Assembly (NCBI GenBank): GCA_030529825.1
Contig: JAUMWD010000001.1
Span: forward strand, 38,935-102,934
DNA: 64,000 nucleotides
Direction: 5' to 3'
Source: Bacillota bacterium
GTDB taxonomy: Bacteria; Bacillota; Clostridia; Oscillospirales; Oscillospiraceae
Part shown: positions 8,496-16,532 of the stretch, in pieces
How the letters are laid out: the number at the start of each line of letters is the position of its first letter
How positions within the stretch are numbered: the first letter of the stretch is position 1
Translations under genes and position numbers: made by a program
Notes under the pieces: generated by a model
What the model saw: the letters and a program-made list of their open reading frames with translations, nothing else
Told to the model about the DNA's origin: nothing
The model's database searches: none

Positions 8496-9182
8496 ATAGA
8501 TATCGAATTCGTCGTCATGGGGAACGGGGGTGAAGGCGGCGGTGAAATATCTGCGCAGAGGCTCAAAGCGCCGCATGACCTCGGCGGAAACCTCGGCGCA
8601 TTTTTCAAAGCTTTCCAAGTCCTCGGGCTTAAAGTCATAGGAAACAAAGAAGGACTTGTGCTTGAGCCATTCCCCGGCGGGATGGTCCTCCTCATAGCCT
8701 CGGGGCATGCGCTTGAGCTTTTCGCCTGAAAGCTGAAGATTGCCCTCGGCAACGATCATGTCCAGCTCCTCAAAATTTCGCGCTACATAGCTTCGCAGGG
8801 TATTAACCTGCTCGGGAAGCCATGTCCACACACCTGTGCCTATGCGGCAGCCGTCATGGGCAATGCGGAGATAATAGCTGAAGGGCAGAAAATCCTTCTT
8901 GAAGGGGGAGAAATAGGCGCGGAAGGAGGGATTGTAGGGCTCCTTATTTTTGCTGTAGCGTGTATCCCGGGGAATTCGGTACATGAGCGCCTTGGGCTCG
9001 GTGAAAAGCAGACTTTCGGAAAACTCCGTGTCAAGCTTTATTACCTCGTATTTCAGCATATCCACAAGCAGGGTAAAATCCTCCTTGGCAAGCTCATAAT
9101 CGCGGTGGTTATCGTGAAACCATGTGCGGCCGTTGTTTTCCTCAAGCGCCCTTGTGTAGGCGAAAATGCGTTCAAAATTCAT
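8493..9182 (-). CDS. DUF2461 (TIGR02453) family protein
   Basis: 229 residues from the ATG at 9182; the frame is open a further 20 codons upstream, but that stretch has no good ribosome site and is not family-like. The family pattern is clear: NNGRTWFHDNHRDY early, then YRIPRDTRYSKNKEPYNPSF and a later LPFSYYLRI strand. No enzymatic activity has been established for DUF2461 proteins, which are widespread single-domain cytoplasmic proteins. It is convergent with the EamA gene and apparently monocistronic. Confidence 0.85.
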   Translation of the reverse strand: MNFERIFAYTRALEENNGRTWFHDNHRDYELAKEDFTLLVDMLKYEVIKLDTEFSESLLFTEPKALMYRIPRDTRYSKNKEPYNPSFRAYFSPFKKDFLPFSYYLRIAHDGCRIGTGVWTWLPEQVNTLRSYVARNFEELDMIVAEGNLQLSGEKLKRMPRGYEEDHPAGEWLKHKSFFVSYDFKPEDLESFEKCAEVSAEVMRRFEPLRRYFTAAFTPVPHDDEFDIY

Positions 9183-9326
9183 GGCAGCCTCGCAGTTTGT
9201 TTTCTGACTAAACATGATAGCATCCGCGGAAACTTCCGTCAACGGAAAATAGAGGCAGAGGATAGTTAAAGGCAGAAGGTTTACATAATGCTTAGAGTAA
9301 GGGACAAAACAGATAATATAAATGTC

Positions 9327-9355
9327 TTGCTTAAATAGTTATAATGTTGTATAAT
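9327..9355 (+). promoter_or_regulatory. Promoter for the NSS transporter
   Basis: TTGCTT, 17-base spacer, TATAAT, about 36 bases before the ATG at 9392. Confidence 0.75.
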
Positions 9356-9391
9356 TCTTTTCGTTAAATCACTGAATTGGAGAAAAACAGT

Positions 9392-10762
9392 ATGAAAAGA
9401 GAGAGTCTCGGAAGCCAGCTCGGATTTTTAATGCTGAGCGCAGCCTGTGCCATCGGTCTGGGCAATGTGTGGAAATTCCCCTATGTTGCAGGACAGAACG
9501 GCGGCGGCGTCTTTGTTTTGTTCTATCTCATTTTCCTTGTAATATTCGGAATTCCCGTACTTCTGTCCGAGTATTCCATGGGCCGCGCAAGCCGCATCAG
9601 CCCCATCCGCTTCTATCAGCAGCTGGAGCCCAAGGGCAGCAGGTGGCATCTCCACGGACCCTTTGCCATGTTCGGCAACTATCTGCTCATGATGTTCTAT
9701 GTGAATGTTGCAGGCTGGATTGTCAAGTACTTTGTCCAGACAGTAGGCGGCGGCTTTGACGGTATGACTGCGAAGCAGGTGGGTGATGCCTTCGGCGGCT
9801 TCCTTTCACAGCCCGTGGAAATGCTTGTTTACATGGCAATCGTTGTCATCGTCGGCTTTGTGATTTGCTCCTTCAGCCTTCAGAAGGGTCTTGAGCGCGT
9901 CACCAAGTACATGATGCTCGCCCTGTTTGCAATCATGATTGCTCTCGCCGTCAACAGCTTCACCATGGACGGCGCAAAGGAAGGTCTTTCCTTCTACCTC
10001 AAGCCCGACTGGGCAAAAGCAAAGGAAGCAGGCATCGGCAATGTCATCGTCGGTGCCATGAATCAGGCCTTCTTCACTCTGGGCCTCGGCGTCGGCTCCA
10101 TGGCCATTTTCGGCAGCTATATCGACAAGAAGAATTCTCTGCTGGGCGAGTCTGTCAAGGTTGTCTGCCTTGATACCTTCGTGGCACTCACCGCAGGTCT
10201 CATTATCTTCCCCGCCTGCTTTACCCACGGTGTTGAAGTAAACTACGGACCTCCCCTTATCTTCATCACTCTGCCCAATATCTTCATCAATATTCCCGGC
10301 GGCCGGGTATGGGGCAGCCTGTTCTTCCTCTTCCTGACCTTCGCGGCGCTTTCCACCGTGTTGGCGGTGTTTGAGAACATCGTTGCCTGCTGCATGGACC
10401 TCTTCGGCTGGAGCCGCAAGAAATCCTGCCTCATCAACTGCCTCGCCATGCTGGTGCTGGCAACTCCCTGCGCACTTGGCTTCAATGTCTGGTCCGGCTT
10501 CGTGCCCTTTGCCGACGGAACCAATGTGCTTGACCTGGAGGACTTCATACTCAGCAATGTTCTTCTGCCCGTCGGTGCCTTCCTCTTTGTTGTGTTCTGC
10601 ACAAGCAAAAAGGGTTGGGGCTGGGAAAACTTCAAGGCTGAGGCCAATGCGGGCAAGGGCCTTAAGGTCAAGGACTGGATGCGTCCCTACATGACCTATG
10701 TGCTCCCCGTAATGATTGCCGCACTGTTTGTGGTGGGCATCGTAACCTTTAAATTCCGTTAA
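9392..10762 (+). CDS. Neurotransmitter:sodium symporter (NSS/SNF) family transporter
   Basis: 456 residues. I start it at ATG 9392, which has a TTGGAG site; a TTG at 9377 is in frame but overlaps that site. The first helix carries AIGLGNVWKFPY and the unwound GGGVFVLFY segment that binds Na+ and substrate in the LeuT fold, and about eleven to twelve hydrophobic helices follow. Bacterial relatives import amino acids such as leucine, tryptophan or tyrosine with Na+. The sodium-type V-ATPase predicted elsewhere in the window could supply the gradient. It has its own promoter and terminator. Confidence 0.93.
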   Translation: MKRESLGSQLGFLMLSAACAIGLGNVWKFPYVAGQNGGGVFVLFYLIFLVIFGIPVLLSEYSMGRASRISPIRFYQQLEPKGSRWHLHGPFAMFGNYLLMMFYVNVAGWIVKYFVQTVGGGFDGMTAKQVGDAFGGFLSQPVEMLVYMAIVVIVGFVICSFSLQKGLERVTKYMMLALFAIMIALAVNSFTMDGAKEGLSFYLKPDWAKAKEAGIGNVIVGAMNQAFFTLGLGVGSMAIFGSYIDKKNSLLGESVKVVCLDTFVALTAGLIIFPACFTHGVEVNYGPPLIFITLPNIFINIPGGRVWGSLFFLFLTFAALSTVLAVFENIVACCMDLFGWSRKKSCLINCLAMLVLATPCALGFNVWSGFVPFADGTNVLDLEDFILSNVLLPVGAFLFVVFCTSKKGWGWENFKAEANAGKGLKVKDWMRPYMTYVLPVMIAALFVVGIVTFKFR

Positions 10763-10772
10763 ATCCGATTTA

Positions 10773-10798
10773 AAAACTCCCGCAATTGCGGGAGTTTT
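10773..10798 (+). terminator. Terminator after the NSS transporter
   Basis: A 26-base perfect palindrome with AAAACTCCCGC on one side and GCGGGAGTTTT on the other. Confidence 0.85.
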
Positions 10799-10825
10799 GC
10801 ATTTTAAAATTCTGGAGATAAAATT

Positions 10826-11317
10826 ATGAGCTTTGAGATAATTCCCGCATATGACAGGCAGGACGAGGTGCTGGAGCTTTTTAAGGAGTATACGGATTAC
10901 CTCGTGGAAAACGATAAGAAATTCGCCGAGTATCTTGAAATTCAGAACTACGACGATGAAATCAGAGACCTGACGGTGAAGTACGGGAAGCCTTACGGAA
11001 GCTTGTATATAGCGAAGGTCGACGGCGCTCTTGCGGGCTGCGTCGCCATGAAAAAGCATGAGGGCGAGGAAAATACCGGTGAGCTCAAGCGGCTATATGT
11101 CCGCCCCGAATTCCGCGGCAAGGGCTATGCAAGAAAGCTCTCGGAAAAAATCGTGGAGGACGCAAAAGCCGTGGGCTACGATGCCCTGTACCTTGACACT
11201 CTGCCCTTTCTGACTGCGGCACAGGGGCTTTACGGCAGCATGGGTTTTGAGGTCTGCGCGGCCTATAACGAGGACCCCATGGGCTGTTCTATTTTCATGC
11301 GTAAGGAATTAAAGTGA
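10826..11317 (+). CDS. GNAT family N-acetyltransferase
   Basis: 163 residues with the acetyl-CoA binding core LKRLYVRPEFRGKGYARKL (motif A, R/Q-x-x-G-x-G/A) and the C-terminal LDTLPFLTAAQGLYGSMGF segment. GNAT enzymes acetylate small molecules, peptides or proteins; the substrate is not evident. A GGAG site precedes the ATG. The stop TGA shares an A with the ATG of the downstream HAD phosphatase, so the two are coupled. Confidence 0.9.
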   Translation: MSFEIIPAYDRQDEVLELFKEYTDYLVENDKKFAEYLEIQNYDDEIRDLTVKYGKPYGSLYIAKVDGALAGCVAMKKHEGEENTGELKRLYVRPEFRGKGYARKLSEKIVEDAKAVGYDALYLDTLPFLTAAQGLYGSMGFEVCAAYNEDPMGCSIFMRKELK

Positions 11318-12003
11318 TGATAAAGCATGTACTTCTCGATATTGACGATACTATATTAGACTTCAAAAAAGCAGAGGCCATCGCCATAAGAAAAACCTTT
11401 TCCACCATGGGTATTCCTGTTGATGACGCTCTCATTGCCCGTTACAGCGAGATAAATCAGCGGCAGTGGGAACGCCTTGAACTGGGAGAGCTAACCCGCG
11501 AACAGGTGCTTGTGGAGCGCTTTAACATTCTTTTTGAGGAAATCGGTGTGAAGGCTCCTGCGGAAATGGCGCAGGCTACATACGAGTATCTGCTGGGCAT
11601 CGGCCACTATTTCATTGAGGGCGCACCGGAGCTGCTGGAAAGCCTCTATGGGAAATATGACCTGTATGTTGTCAGCAACGGCACCGCAAATGTGCAGGAC
11701 AGACGGCTGAAAAGCGCGGATATTCTGAAATACTTCAAGGGTGTTTTTATCTCCGAGCGCGTGGGCTTCAATAAGCCATCAAGGGAATTTTTCGATGCCG
11801 CCTTTGCAGGGGAAAAGGACTTTGACCGCAGCCGGGCAATCCTTGTGGGGGACAGTCTCACCTCGGATATTAAGGGCGGCATAAATGCGGGAATCAGAAC
11901 CTGCTGGTTTAACCCGAATAATAAAGCACCCCGTGAGGATATCATTCCCGATTATGAAATAAAGAGTCTTTCGGAGCTTCCGGGGCTTTTGGAGAGAATA
12001 TAA
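11317..12003 (+). CDS. HAD-superfamily phosphatase, YjjG-like
   Basis: 229 residues in total counting from a GTG at 11314; I prefer the ATG at 11317, which overlaps the GNAT stop by one base. Motif I is LLDIDDTILDF, motif II is VVSNGT, the lysine lies in GFNKPSREFF and motif IV is LVGDSLTSDIKGG. This is the pattern of YjjG-type nucleotidases that clean up nucleoside monophosphates, including damaged pyrimidines in E. coli. The role here is by homology. The gene ends on the terminator at 12002. Confidence 0.9.
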   Translation: MIKHVLLDIDDTILDFKKAEAIAIRKTFSTMGIPVDDALIARYSEINQRQWERLELGELTREQVLVERFNILFEEIGVKAPAEMAQATYEYLLGIGHYFIEGAPELLESLYGKYDLYVVSNGTANVQDRRLKSADILKYFKGVFISERVGFNKPSREFFDAAFAGEKDFDRSRAILVGDSLTSDIKGGINAGIRTCWFNPNNKAPREDIIPDYEIKSLSELPGLLERI

Positions 12004-12029
12004 AAAGGAGAGCAAAGCTCTCCTTTTTT
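12002..12029. terminator. Bidirectional terminator between HAD and HD genes
   Basis: AAAAAGGAGAGC and GCTCTCCTTTTT around AAA; convergent genes lie on both sides. Confidence 0.88.
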
Positions 12030-12044
12030 GTTTCGGATTAAGTA

Positions 12045-12587
12045 TTATGCCATCATGGCGTTGAGTGTTTTCTCAATGAGGGTGTCAAGCTCCCAGCCCA
12101 GCATTTCGGCACCCTTGGAAATGACCTCACGGGAGCAGCCTGCGGCGAACTTCTTGTCCTTGAACTTTTTCTTCACGGATTTGACCTCCATGCCATCAAA
12201 GCCTGTGGGGCGCATGAGGGCCGCGGCGCCGATAAGGCCCGTAAGCTCGTCGGTGGCGAAAAGCACCTTTTCCATGAGCTTTACCGGCTCAACATCAATG
12301 CAGATGCCGTAGCCGTGGGAGATGACAGCGTGAATCATGTCCTCATCAATGTCAAGCTCCTGAAGCATTTCCTTTGCCTTGACACAGTGCTGCTCGGGAT
12401 AAAGCTCAAAATCGATGTCGTGGAGCATACCCACGGCGGCCCAGAATTCCGTGTTTTCGGGGTCAAATTCCTTTGCAAGCTCGCCCATGACCTTGGAAAC
12501 GGTTTCGGCGTGCTGAATGTGGAATGGCTCCTTGTTAAAGCGCTTTACAAGCTCCTCGGCCTGCTCAACAGTGGGAATGTAGCTCAT
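12045..12587 (-). CDS. HD-domain phosphohydrolase-like protein
   Basis: 180 residues. Metal-binding features of the HD superfamily are visible: FHIQHAETVSKVM with the first histidine, AVGMLHDIDFE with the HD doublet, and VISHGYG with a later histidine. Single-domain HDIG proteins of this kind are common in Clostridia without an assigned substrate. A GAGGAGG site is seven bases from the ATG. The lipoprotein gene upstream on the same strand is separated by a hairpin, so they need not be co-transcribed. Confidence 0.85.
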   Translation of the reverse strand: MSYIPTVEQAEELVKRFNKEPFHIQHAETVSKVMGELAKEFDPENTEFWAAVGMLHDIDFELYPEQHCVKAKEMLQELDIDEDMIHAVISHGYGICIDVEPVKLMEKVLFATDELTGLIGAAALMRPTGFDGMEVKSVKKKFKDKKFAAGCSREVISKGAEMLGWELDTLIEKTLNAMMA

Positions 12588-12624
12588 GTCTTATCCTCCT
12601 CGGTGTTTTTCTTCAATATAACGC

Positions 12625-12663
12625 AAAAGTCACGCTATTTCAAGGAAATAGCGTGACTTTTTT
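12625..12663. terminator. Strong hairpin between the lipoprotein and HD genes
   Basis: A 17-bp stem, 12625-12641 with 12645-12661, and A/T tracts on the outside. In the minus direction it follows the lipoprotein gene. Confidence 0.75.
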
Positions 12664-12664
12664 G

Positions 12665-12934
12665 TCAGGGAGTGACGGGCTGTGTGGGATTAACCGTGCC
12701 GCCGCTGCCGTTGTTGCTGCTGCCGTCGGGGATTGAAGTGGGAACGGGGCTTGTTTTAGTGCCGCCCTTGTCATCCTCCGTGCGGTCGAAAATGTCATCG
12801 CCGTCGTTTTCGTCGGTGATAACGCCGTTGTCGTTGTCGCTTACATTGCCGCTGTCGCGGTCATCTCTGCCGCAGGCGCACAGCGCGGTGCAGAGCAGAG
12901 CCAGTACGAGTATGATAATAAGAGTTCTTTTCAT
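12665..12934 (-). CDS. Small secreted lipoprotein with disordered acidic tail
   Basis: 89 residues from MKRTL, preceded by a TTTTGGAGG-type site; five extra codons upstream are in frame but less likely. The signal peptide ends LCTALCAC, a lipobox giving a lipidated cysteine. The mature part is short, acidic (Asp/Asn/Glu-rich) and then Ser/Thr/Pro/Gly-rich, with no recognisable globular domain. It could be a surface spacer or simply a fast-evolving lipoprotein. No function is assigned. Confidence 0.7.
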   Translation of the reverse strand: MKRTLIIILVLALLCTALCACGRDDRDSGNVSDNDNGVITDENDGDDIFDRTEDDKGGTKTSPVPTSIPDGSSNNGSGGTVNPTQPVTP

Positions 12935-12995
12935 GCTTAATACCTCCAAAATATTTGCAAAAGCAGTATTTGCAGATAATCGGCGGTTTATTCGA

Positions 12996-13024
12996 TTGAA
13001 AATAGTTTTTCCGCATGATATATT
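12996..13024 (+). promoter_or_regulatory. rlmD promoter
   Basis: TTGAAA, 17-base spacer, TATATT, only seven bases before the ATG at 13031, so the transcript would be leaderless or nearly so. Confidence 0.55.
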
Positions 13025-13030
13025 AAAAAT

Positions 13031-14386
13031 ATGGAAGATTTAATTAAAAACGAAATATATGAAGCCGAAATATCCGGCTATTCCTCCGACGGCAGCGGCG
13101 TGTGCCGCATTAAGGGCAGGGCGGTGTTTGTGCCCCGCACAATCGTGGGCGAGGTTTGGCGCGTAAAAATTCTCAAGGTCACCGCCAGCGCTGTATACGG
13201 CAGAGCCGAGGAGGCGGTTTCCCTCTCTCCCGAAAGGCGGGAGCCTCTGTGCGAAAACTATCTGCGCTGCGGCGGCTGCAACCTGTGGCATATGAGCTAC
13301 GAGGAGGAAAAGCGCCTGAAGCTTGCAAGGCTCAACGATGCACTGAAGCATATAGGCCACCAGACTTTGCAGGCGGAGGAGATAATAGGCAGCGACAGCG
13401 TGACACATTACCGCAATAAGGGAATCTATGCGGTGCAGAATGTGGCAGGGGAGATAAAAAGCGGATTCTTCGCACCCCGTACCCATGCTCTCGTGCCCGT
13501 GGAAGGCTGCCTTATTCAGAAGGAGCTTTCGGATAAAGTGGCCGCCGCCGTAAGGGAGTTTGCGGCTGAAAACAAAATTCCCGCCTATGAGGAAAAGACA
13601 CGCAGGGGCGCTCTGCGCCATGTATATGTGCGCTGCGCCGTGAATACCGCCGATGCCGTTGCCTGTGTCGTTTCCGCAAAGGGACTCGGAAATAAAACGC
13701 AGGCATTCACGGAGTTTCTGCGGCAGCGCTGCCCCGAGCTTACGGGCATTGTTCTGAATATCAATAAAACTGCGGGCAATACGGTGCTGGCAGGGGATTT
13801 TTATACCCTCTGGGGCAGTGAGAATATCCGTGACTATCTTGGCGGCATTGAGTATGAAATCTCGCCTCAGGCTTTCTATCAGATAAATCCGCCCCAGGCG
13901 GAAAAGCTCTATGAGCGCGCCGTGGAGTATGCCGCACCCAATGGGGGAACGGTGCTGGATATGTACTGCGGAGCAGGCACCATAAGCCTGTATCTCGCAA
14001 AGAAAGCCGACAGAGTAATCGGTGCCGAGATAATCCCCGAGGCCATTGAAAACGCGAAGAAAAATGCGGAGCGCAACGGCATAGAAAATGCGGAATTTAT
14101 CTGCGCCGATGCCTCGCAGGCGGCGGAAATGCTTCTTCGCGAGGGCATCCGACCCGAGGCCGTGGTGGTTGACCCGCCGCGAAAGGGCATGGACGAGGCG
14201 GCAATAAAAGCAATCTGCGGAATGGCGCCCCGGCGTATTGCCTATGTGTCCTGCAATCCCGCAACCCTCGCCCGGGATGTTCTTGTGTTCAATGCCTGCG
14301 GCTACGAGCTGAAAAAAGCCGCCGCCGTGGATATGTTCCCCCGCACTCCCCATGTTGAGACGGTAGTATTGATGACAAGTAAATAA
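13031..14386 (+). CDS. rlmD: 23S rRNA (uracil-C5)-methyltransferase (RlmD/RumA family)
   Basis: 451 residues. An N-terminal TRAM domain precedes the Fe-S cysteines in CENYLRCGGC, with a further Cys in VEGCLIQ. The SAM-binding core reads LDMYCGAGTISLYLA, VVVDPPRKGMD follows, and the catalytic cysteine lies in YVSCNPATLARD. It methylates a uridine of 23S rRNA; Firmicute members can target 747, 1939 or both. The 3' end matters here: the codons for DMFPRTPHVETVVLM, near 14330-14380, reappear in altered form downstream at 15186-15294, which marks this end as a recombination site. Confidence 0.92.
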   Translation: MEDLIKNEIYEAEISGYSSDGSGVCRIKGRAVFVPRTIVGEVWRVKILKVTASAVYGRAEEAVSLSPERREPLCENYLRCGGCNLWHMSYEEEKRLKLARLNDALKHIGHQTLQAEEIIGSDSVTHYRNKGIYAVQNVAGEIKSGFFAPRTHALVPVEGCLIQKELSDKVAAAVREFAAENKIPAYEEKTRRGALRHVYVRCAVNTADAVACVVSAKGLGNKTQAFTEFLRQRCPELTGIVLNINKTAGNTVLAGDFYTLWGSENIRDYLGGIEYEISPQAFYQINPPQAEKLYERAVEYAAPNGGTVLDMYCGAGTISLYLAKKADRVIGAEIIPEAIENAKKNAERNGIENAEFICADASQAAEMLLREGIRPEAVVVDPPRKGMDEAAIKAICGMAPRRIAYVSCNPATLARDVLVFNACGYELKKAAAVDMFPRTPHVETVVLMTSK

Positions 14387-14404
14387 GTCTATAGAGGTTT
14401 TTAT

Positions 14405-15178
14405 ATGAATTGGATGATTTCTGCAAATGGTAAAATGTACGATCATGCCACAGCTTTTCAAAGATGGGGATTCATTGATTGGAGACAACGAGCAAATTAC
14501 AGTGTTGGAGATTGCGTGTATATATATTGCACTAGACCATATATGAAAGTAATGTACAAAACTGTGGTCGAGGCTGAGTCTATGACTAGTCAAGAAATAG
14601 TGGATGATTCACTGTATTGGCACATTAAAGAAGAACACGACAAGGCTTTGGGGGGAAGATATGCTCGATTGAGGTTAATCCAACAAGTGGACTCAGATAA
14701 GTTGTCGTTGGAATATTTAAAGAAATACGGCTTGAAATCGGCGCCTCAAGGACCGGTGCGTGTTAATGATGTATTAACAGAATATATTGATAGCAACATG
14801 AACGATTATTGTATAAATGGCATCTTTCCTGAAACAGATCTTCCTGATAATTATTATGAGGGTGCAGCACATCAAATCGTAGTTAACAAGTATGAGAGAA
14901 GTTCTATTGCAAGGCAAAGATGTATTTCTTATAACGGAACAACATGCTTTGTATGCGGTATGAATTTTGAAAAAAGATACGGTGAAATCGGAAAGGATTT
15001 TATACACATTCATCACATTATACCGTTAAATGAAATTGGAAAGGAGTATGTTATTGATTATAAAAAAGATTTAATACCGGTATGTCCTAATTGCCATGCA
15101 ATGTTACATCGAAAATATTTGGGCAAGTATTTGAAGTGGGAAGAATTAAGAGAATTGTTGAGTAGCAAAAAGATCTAA
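14405..15178 (+). CDS. EVE-domain HNH endonuclease, predicted type IV (modification-dependent) restriction enzyme
   Basis: 257 residues, clearly more AT-rich than the neighbours. Residues 1 to about 130 look like an EVE/PUA-fold domain (MNWMISANGK, FIDWRQ, VGDCVYIYC), a fold that reads modified bases in DNA or RNA. The C-terminal part is an McrA-type HNH nuclease: C181-x2-C184, HIHHIIPLNE with His203/His204, and C227-x2-C230-H231 in PVCPNCHAMLH. EVE-HNH fusions such as VcaM4I cut phage DNA carrying modified cytosines. It lies just after rlmD and before an rlmD-like fragment, so it is probably acquired cargo. The target modification is unknown. Confidence 0.82.
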   Translation: MNWMISANGKMYDHATAFQRWGFIDWRQRANYSVGDCVYIYCTRPYMKVMYKTVVEAESMTSQEIVDDSLYWHIKEEHDKALGGRYARLRLIQQVDSDKLSLEYLKKYGLKSAPQGPVRVNDVLTEYIDSNMNDYCINGIFPETDLPDNYYEGAAHQIVVNKYERSSIARQRCISYNGTTCFVCGMNFEKRYGEIGKDFIHIHHIIPLNEIGKEYVIDYKKDLIPVCPNCHAMLHRKYLGKYLKWEELRELLSSKKI

Positions 15179-15185
15179 GTTGGCT

Positions 15186-15224
15186 GATATGTTCCCGTGT
15201 ACTGCGGGGGGTAGATTTGTTCCC
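15186..15224 (+). repeat. Direct repeat R1, rlmD-3'-end-like
   Basis: 39 bases beginning GATATGTTCCC, matching the DMFP codons of rlmD at 14330-14340, and ending GTAGATTTGTTCCC. A diverged copy lies at 16056-16093 with roughly 85% identity by eye. The two copies flank the DUF4304 gene. Confidence 0.75.
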
Positions 15225-15253
15225 ATGCTGTGTGGACATTCTCGGCATCGTCT

Positions 15254-15294
15254 CGACCCATGTTGAGACCGTGGTTCTTTTGTCTCGTGCCTAG
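15254..15294 (+). pseudogene. Orphan fragment of an rlmD 3' end
   Basis: In frame this reads STHVETVVLLSRA followed by TAG at 15292-15294, the same closing peptide family as the real rlmD (PHVETVVLM) but from a different allele. No methyltransferase body precedes it. It is framed by a 9-bp inverted repeat, GTCTCGACC at 15250-15258 and GGTCGAGAC at 15294-15302. It is best read as the residue of an insertion event that carried a foreign rlmD terminus. Confidence 0.72.
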
Positions 15295-15367
15295 GTCGAG
15301 ACGATAGGACTATTGTCAAACGAAATGAATGTGTGTGAAGTTTAAGGAACTATGGGGTGGCGAACTA

Positions 15368-16036
15368 ATGTTTTCAGTACTATTTCAAAAAAAGATTGAT
15401 GTAACAAAATGTATAGACAGTATTGAGAATATGGTCTATGCACAGATCAAAGAATACGGATTTAAGAAACATGGTAGAACACTTCACCGATTTGTTTCAG
15501 AAGATATCTCTCAGGTGATAAACTTTCAATGCGGACAAGCCTATAGAAATGAGACACATCTTATGTGGGTTAACGTTGGAATTCGGGTACCGGAGAGCTT
15601 TGAGAGAGAATTTAATCCTCAAAATTTAAAGAAATATTATCATGAATACGATTGCAACATCCGCACGAGGCTTGGAGCAGTTAAAAACAGGGATGGTAAT
15701 AAAGCAACGACCTATGATTTAAGGAAAAATTCAGATAAAATAGCAACATGTATTGTAAAAGAAATCATAGATGATGTTCTTCCTGTATTTGAGGTTTTAA
15801 ATAGCAGGGAGTTAATCCTCGCTCATCGAAGAGAATTTCCTTGGTTTGATACCTTGAATTCTCATCTGATTGTATTAGAGGAAGCTATGATATATGGTCA
15901 TCTGGGAGATAAGCAAAAAGCACGAGAATTGTTTGATGCATACTATGAACATGTAGTATCAAGAAAGTGCGAAGGAAAACATATCCAAGGGCATTTACAA
16001 TACTTAGATAAGCTGAAAGATTCATTGGAATGGTAG
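15368..16036 (+). CDS. DUF4304-type protein
   Basis: 222 residues from the ATG at 15368, which follows a GGGGTGG site; the frame is open 13 codons further upstream without a better site. The middle (YGFKKHGRTLHRF, then VINFQCGQ) fits the DUF4304 pattern of a small alpha/beta domain of unknown role that is often found in accessory regions. The C-terminal third is helical and ends DKLKDSLEW. Low GC and flanking direct repeats R1 and R2 mark it as a separate captured cassette. A defence or toxin-immunity role is only a guess from location. Confidence 0.65.
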   Translation: MFSVLFQKKIDVTKCIDSIENMVYAQIKEYGFKKHGRTLHRFVSEDISQVINFQCGQAYRNETHLMWVNVGIRVPESFEREFNPQNLKKYYHEYDCNIRTRLGAVKNRDGNKATTYDLRKNSDKIATCIVKEIIDDVLPVFEVLNSRELILAHRREFPWFDTLNSHLIVLEEAMIYGHLGDKQKARELFDAYYEHVVSRKCEGKHIQGHLQYLDKLKDSLEW

Positions 16037-16055
16037 ATTACTTTATTTACAGGAA

Positions 16056-16093
16056 GATATGTTCCCACGTACTGTGGCGGTAGATTTGTTCTC
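16056..16093 (+). repeat. Direct repeat R2, copy of R1
   Basis: 38 bases, GATATGTTCCC then a GTACTG core and TAGATTTGTTCTC; a one-base deletion and a few substitutions relative to R1. It lies 20 bases after the DUF4304 stop, directly before the resident ACT-domain gene. Confidence 0.75.
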
Positions 16094-16117
16094 TTATACA
16101 TAAGATTCGGAGGAAAA

Positions 16118-16486
16118 ATGGAGCTTAAAATTCTTGAATATGAGCTGACGGTCTGCAAGGTGGCGGACATCGGAGAGGTTAATATGAACAGCGGGGTTTT
16201 CTTCCTCGGCAAGACGGAGGAGGAAATATCCTTTGTGTGCAAAACCGAGGATACCCCTGAAAACACCCTTGAGAGGCAGGACGGCTGGCGCGGATTTCGC
16301 GTTCAGGGTGTGCTGGATTTTTCTCTTGTGGGCATTCTTTCAAGGCTGTCGGGCATCCTTGCGGAGAATAACATCAGCATTTTTGCGGTTTCCACCTTCA
16401 ACACGGATTACATCCTTGTGAAGGAGGAAAGCTTTGAAAAAGCCATGGCGGTGCTGACCGCCGCAGGCTATGAGATGAGCCTGTAA
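16118..16486 (+). CDS. ACT domain-containing protein (CASTOR/ACT_7-like)
   Basis: 122 residues. The C-terminal half, VQGVLDFSLVGILSRLSGILAENNISIFAVSTFNTDYILV, is an ACT fold of the type shared with CASTOR amino-acid sensors; it is given here in outline from residue 66 to 105. The N-terminal half is a second, more diverged ACT-like unit. Such stand-alone proteins presumably bind an amino acid, but no partner is evident. Base composition returns to the chromosomal norm here, so the accessory pocket ends between R2 and this gene. Confidence 0.8.
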   Translation: MELKILEYELTVCKVADIGEVNMNSGVFFLGKTEEEISFVCKTEDTPENTLERQDGWRGFRVQGVLDFSLVGILSRLSGILAENNISIFAVSTFNTDYILVKEESFEKAMAVLTAAGYEMSL

Positions 16487-16532
16487 GACCGTAACGGGCT
16501 TTTTACTGATTCCTGCTATAAATAAATAATAT

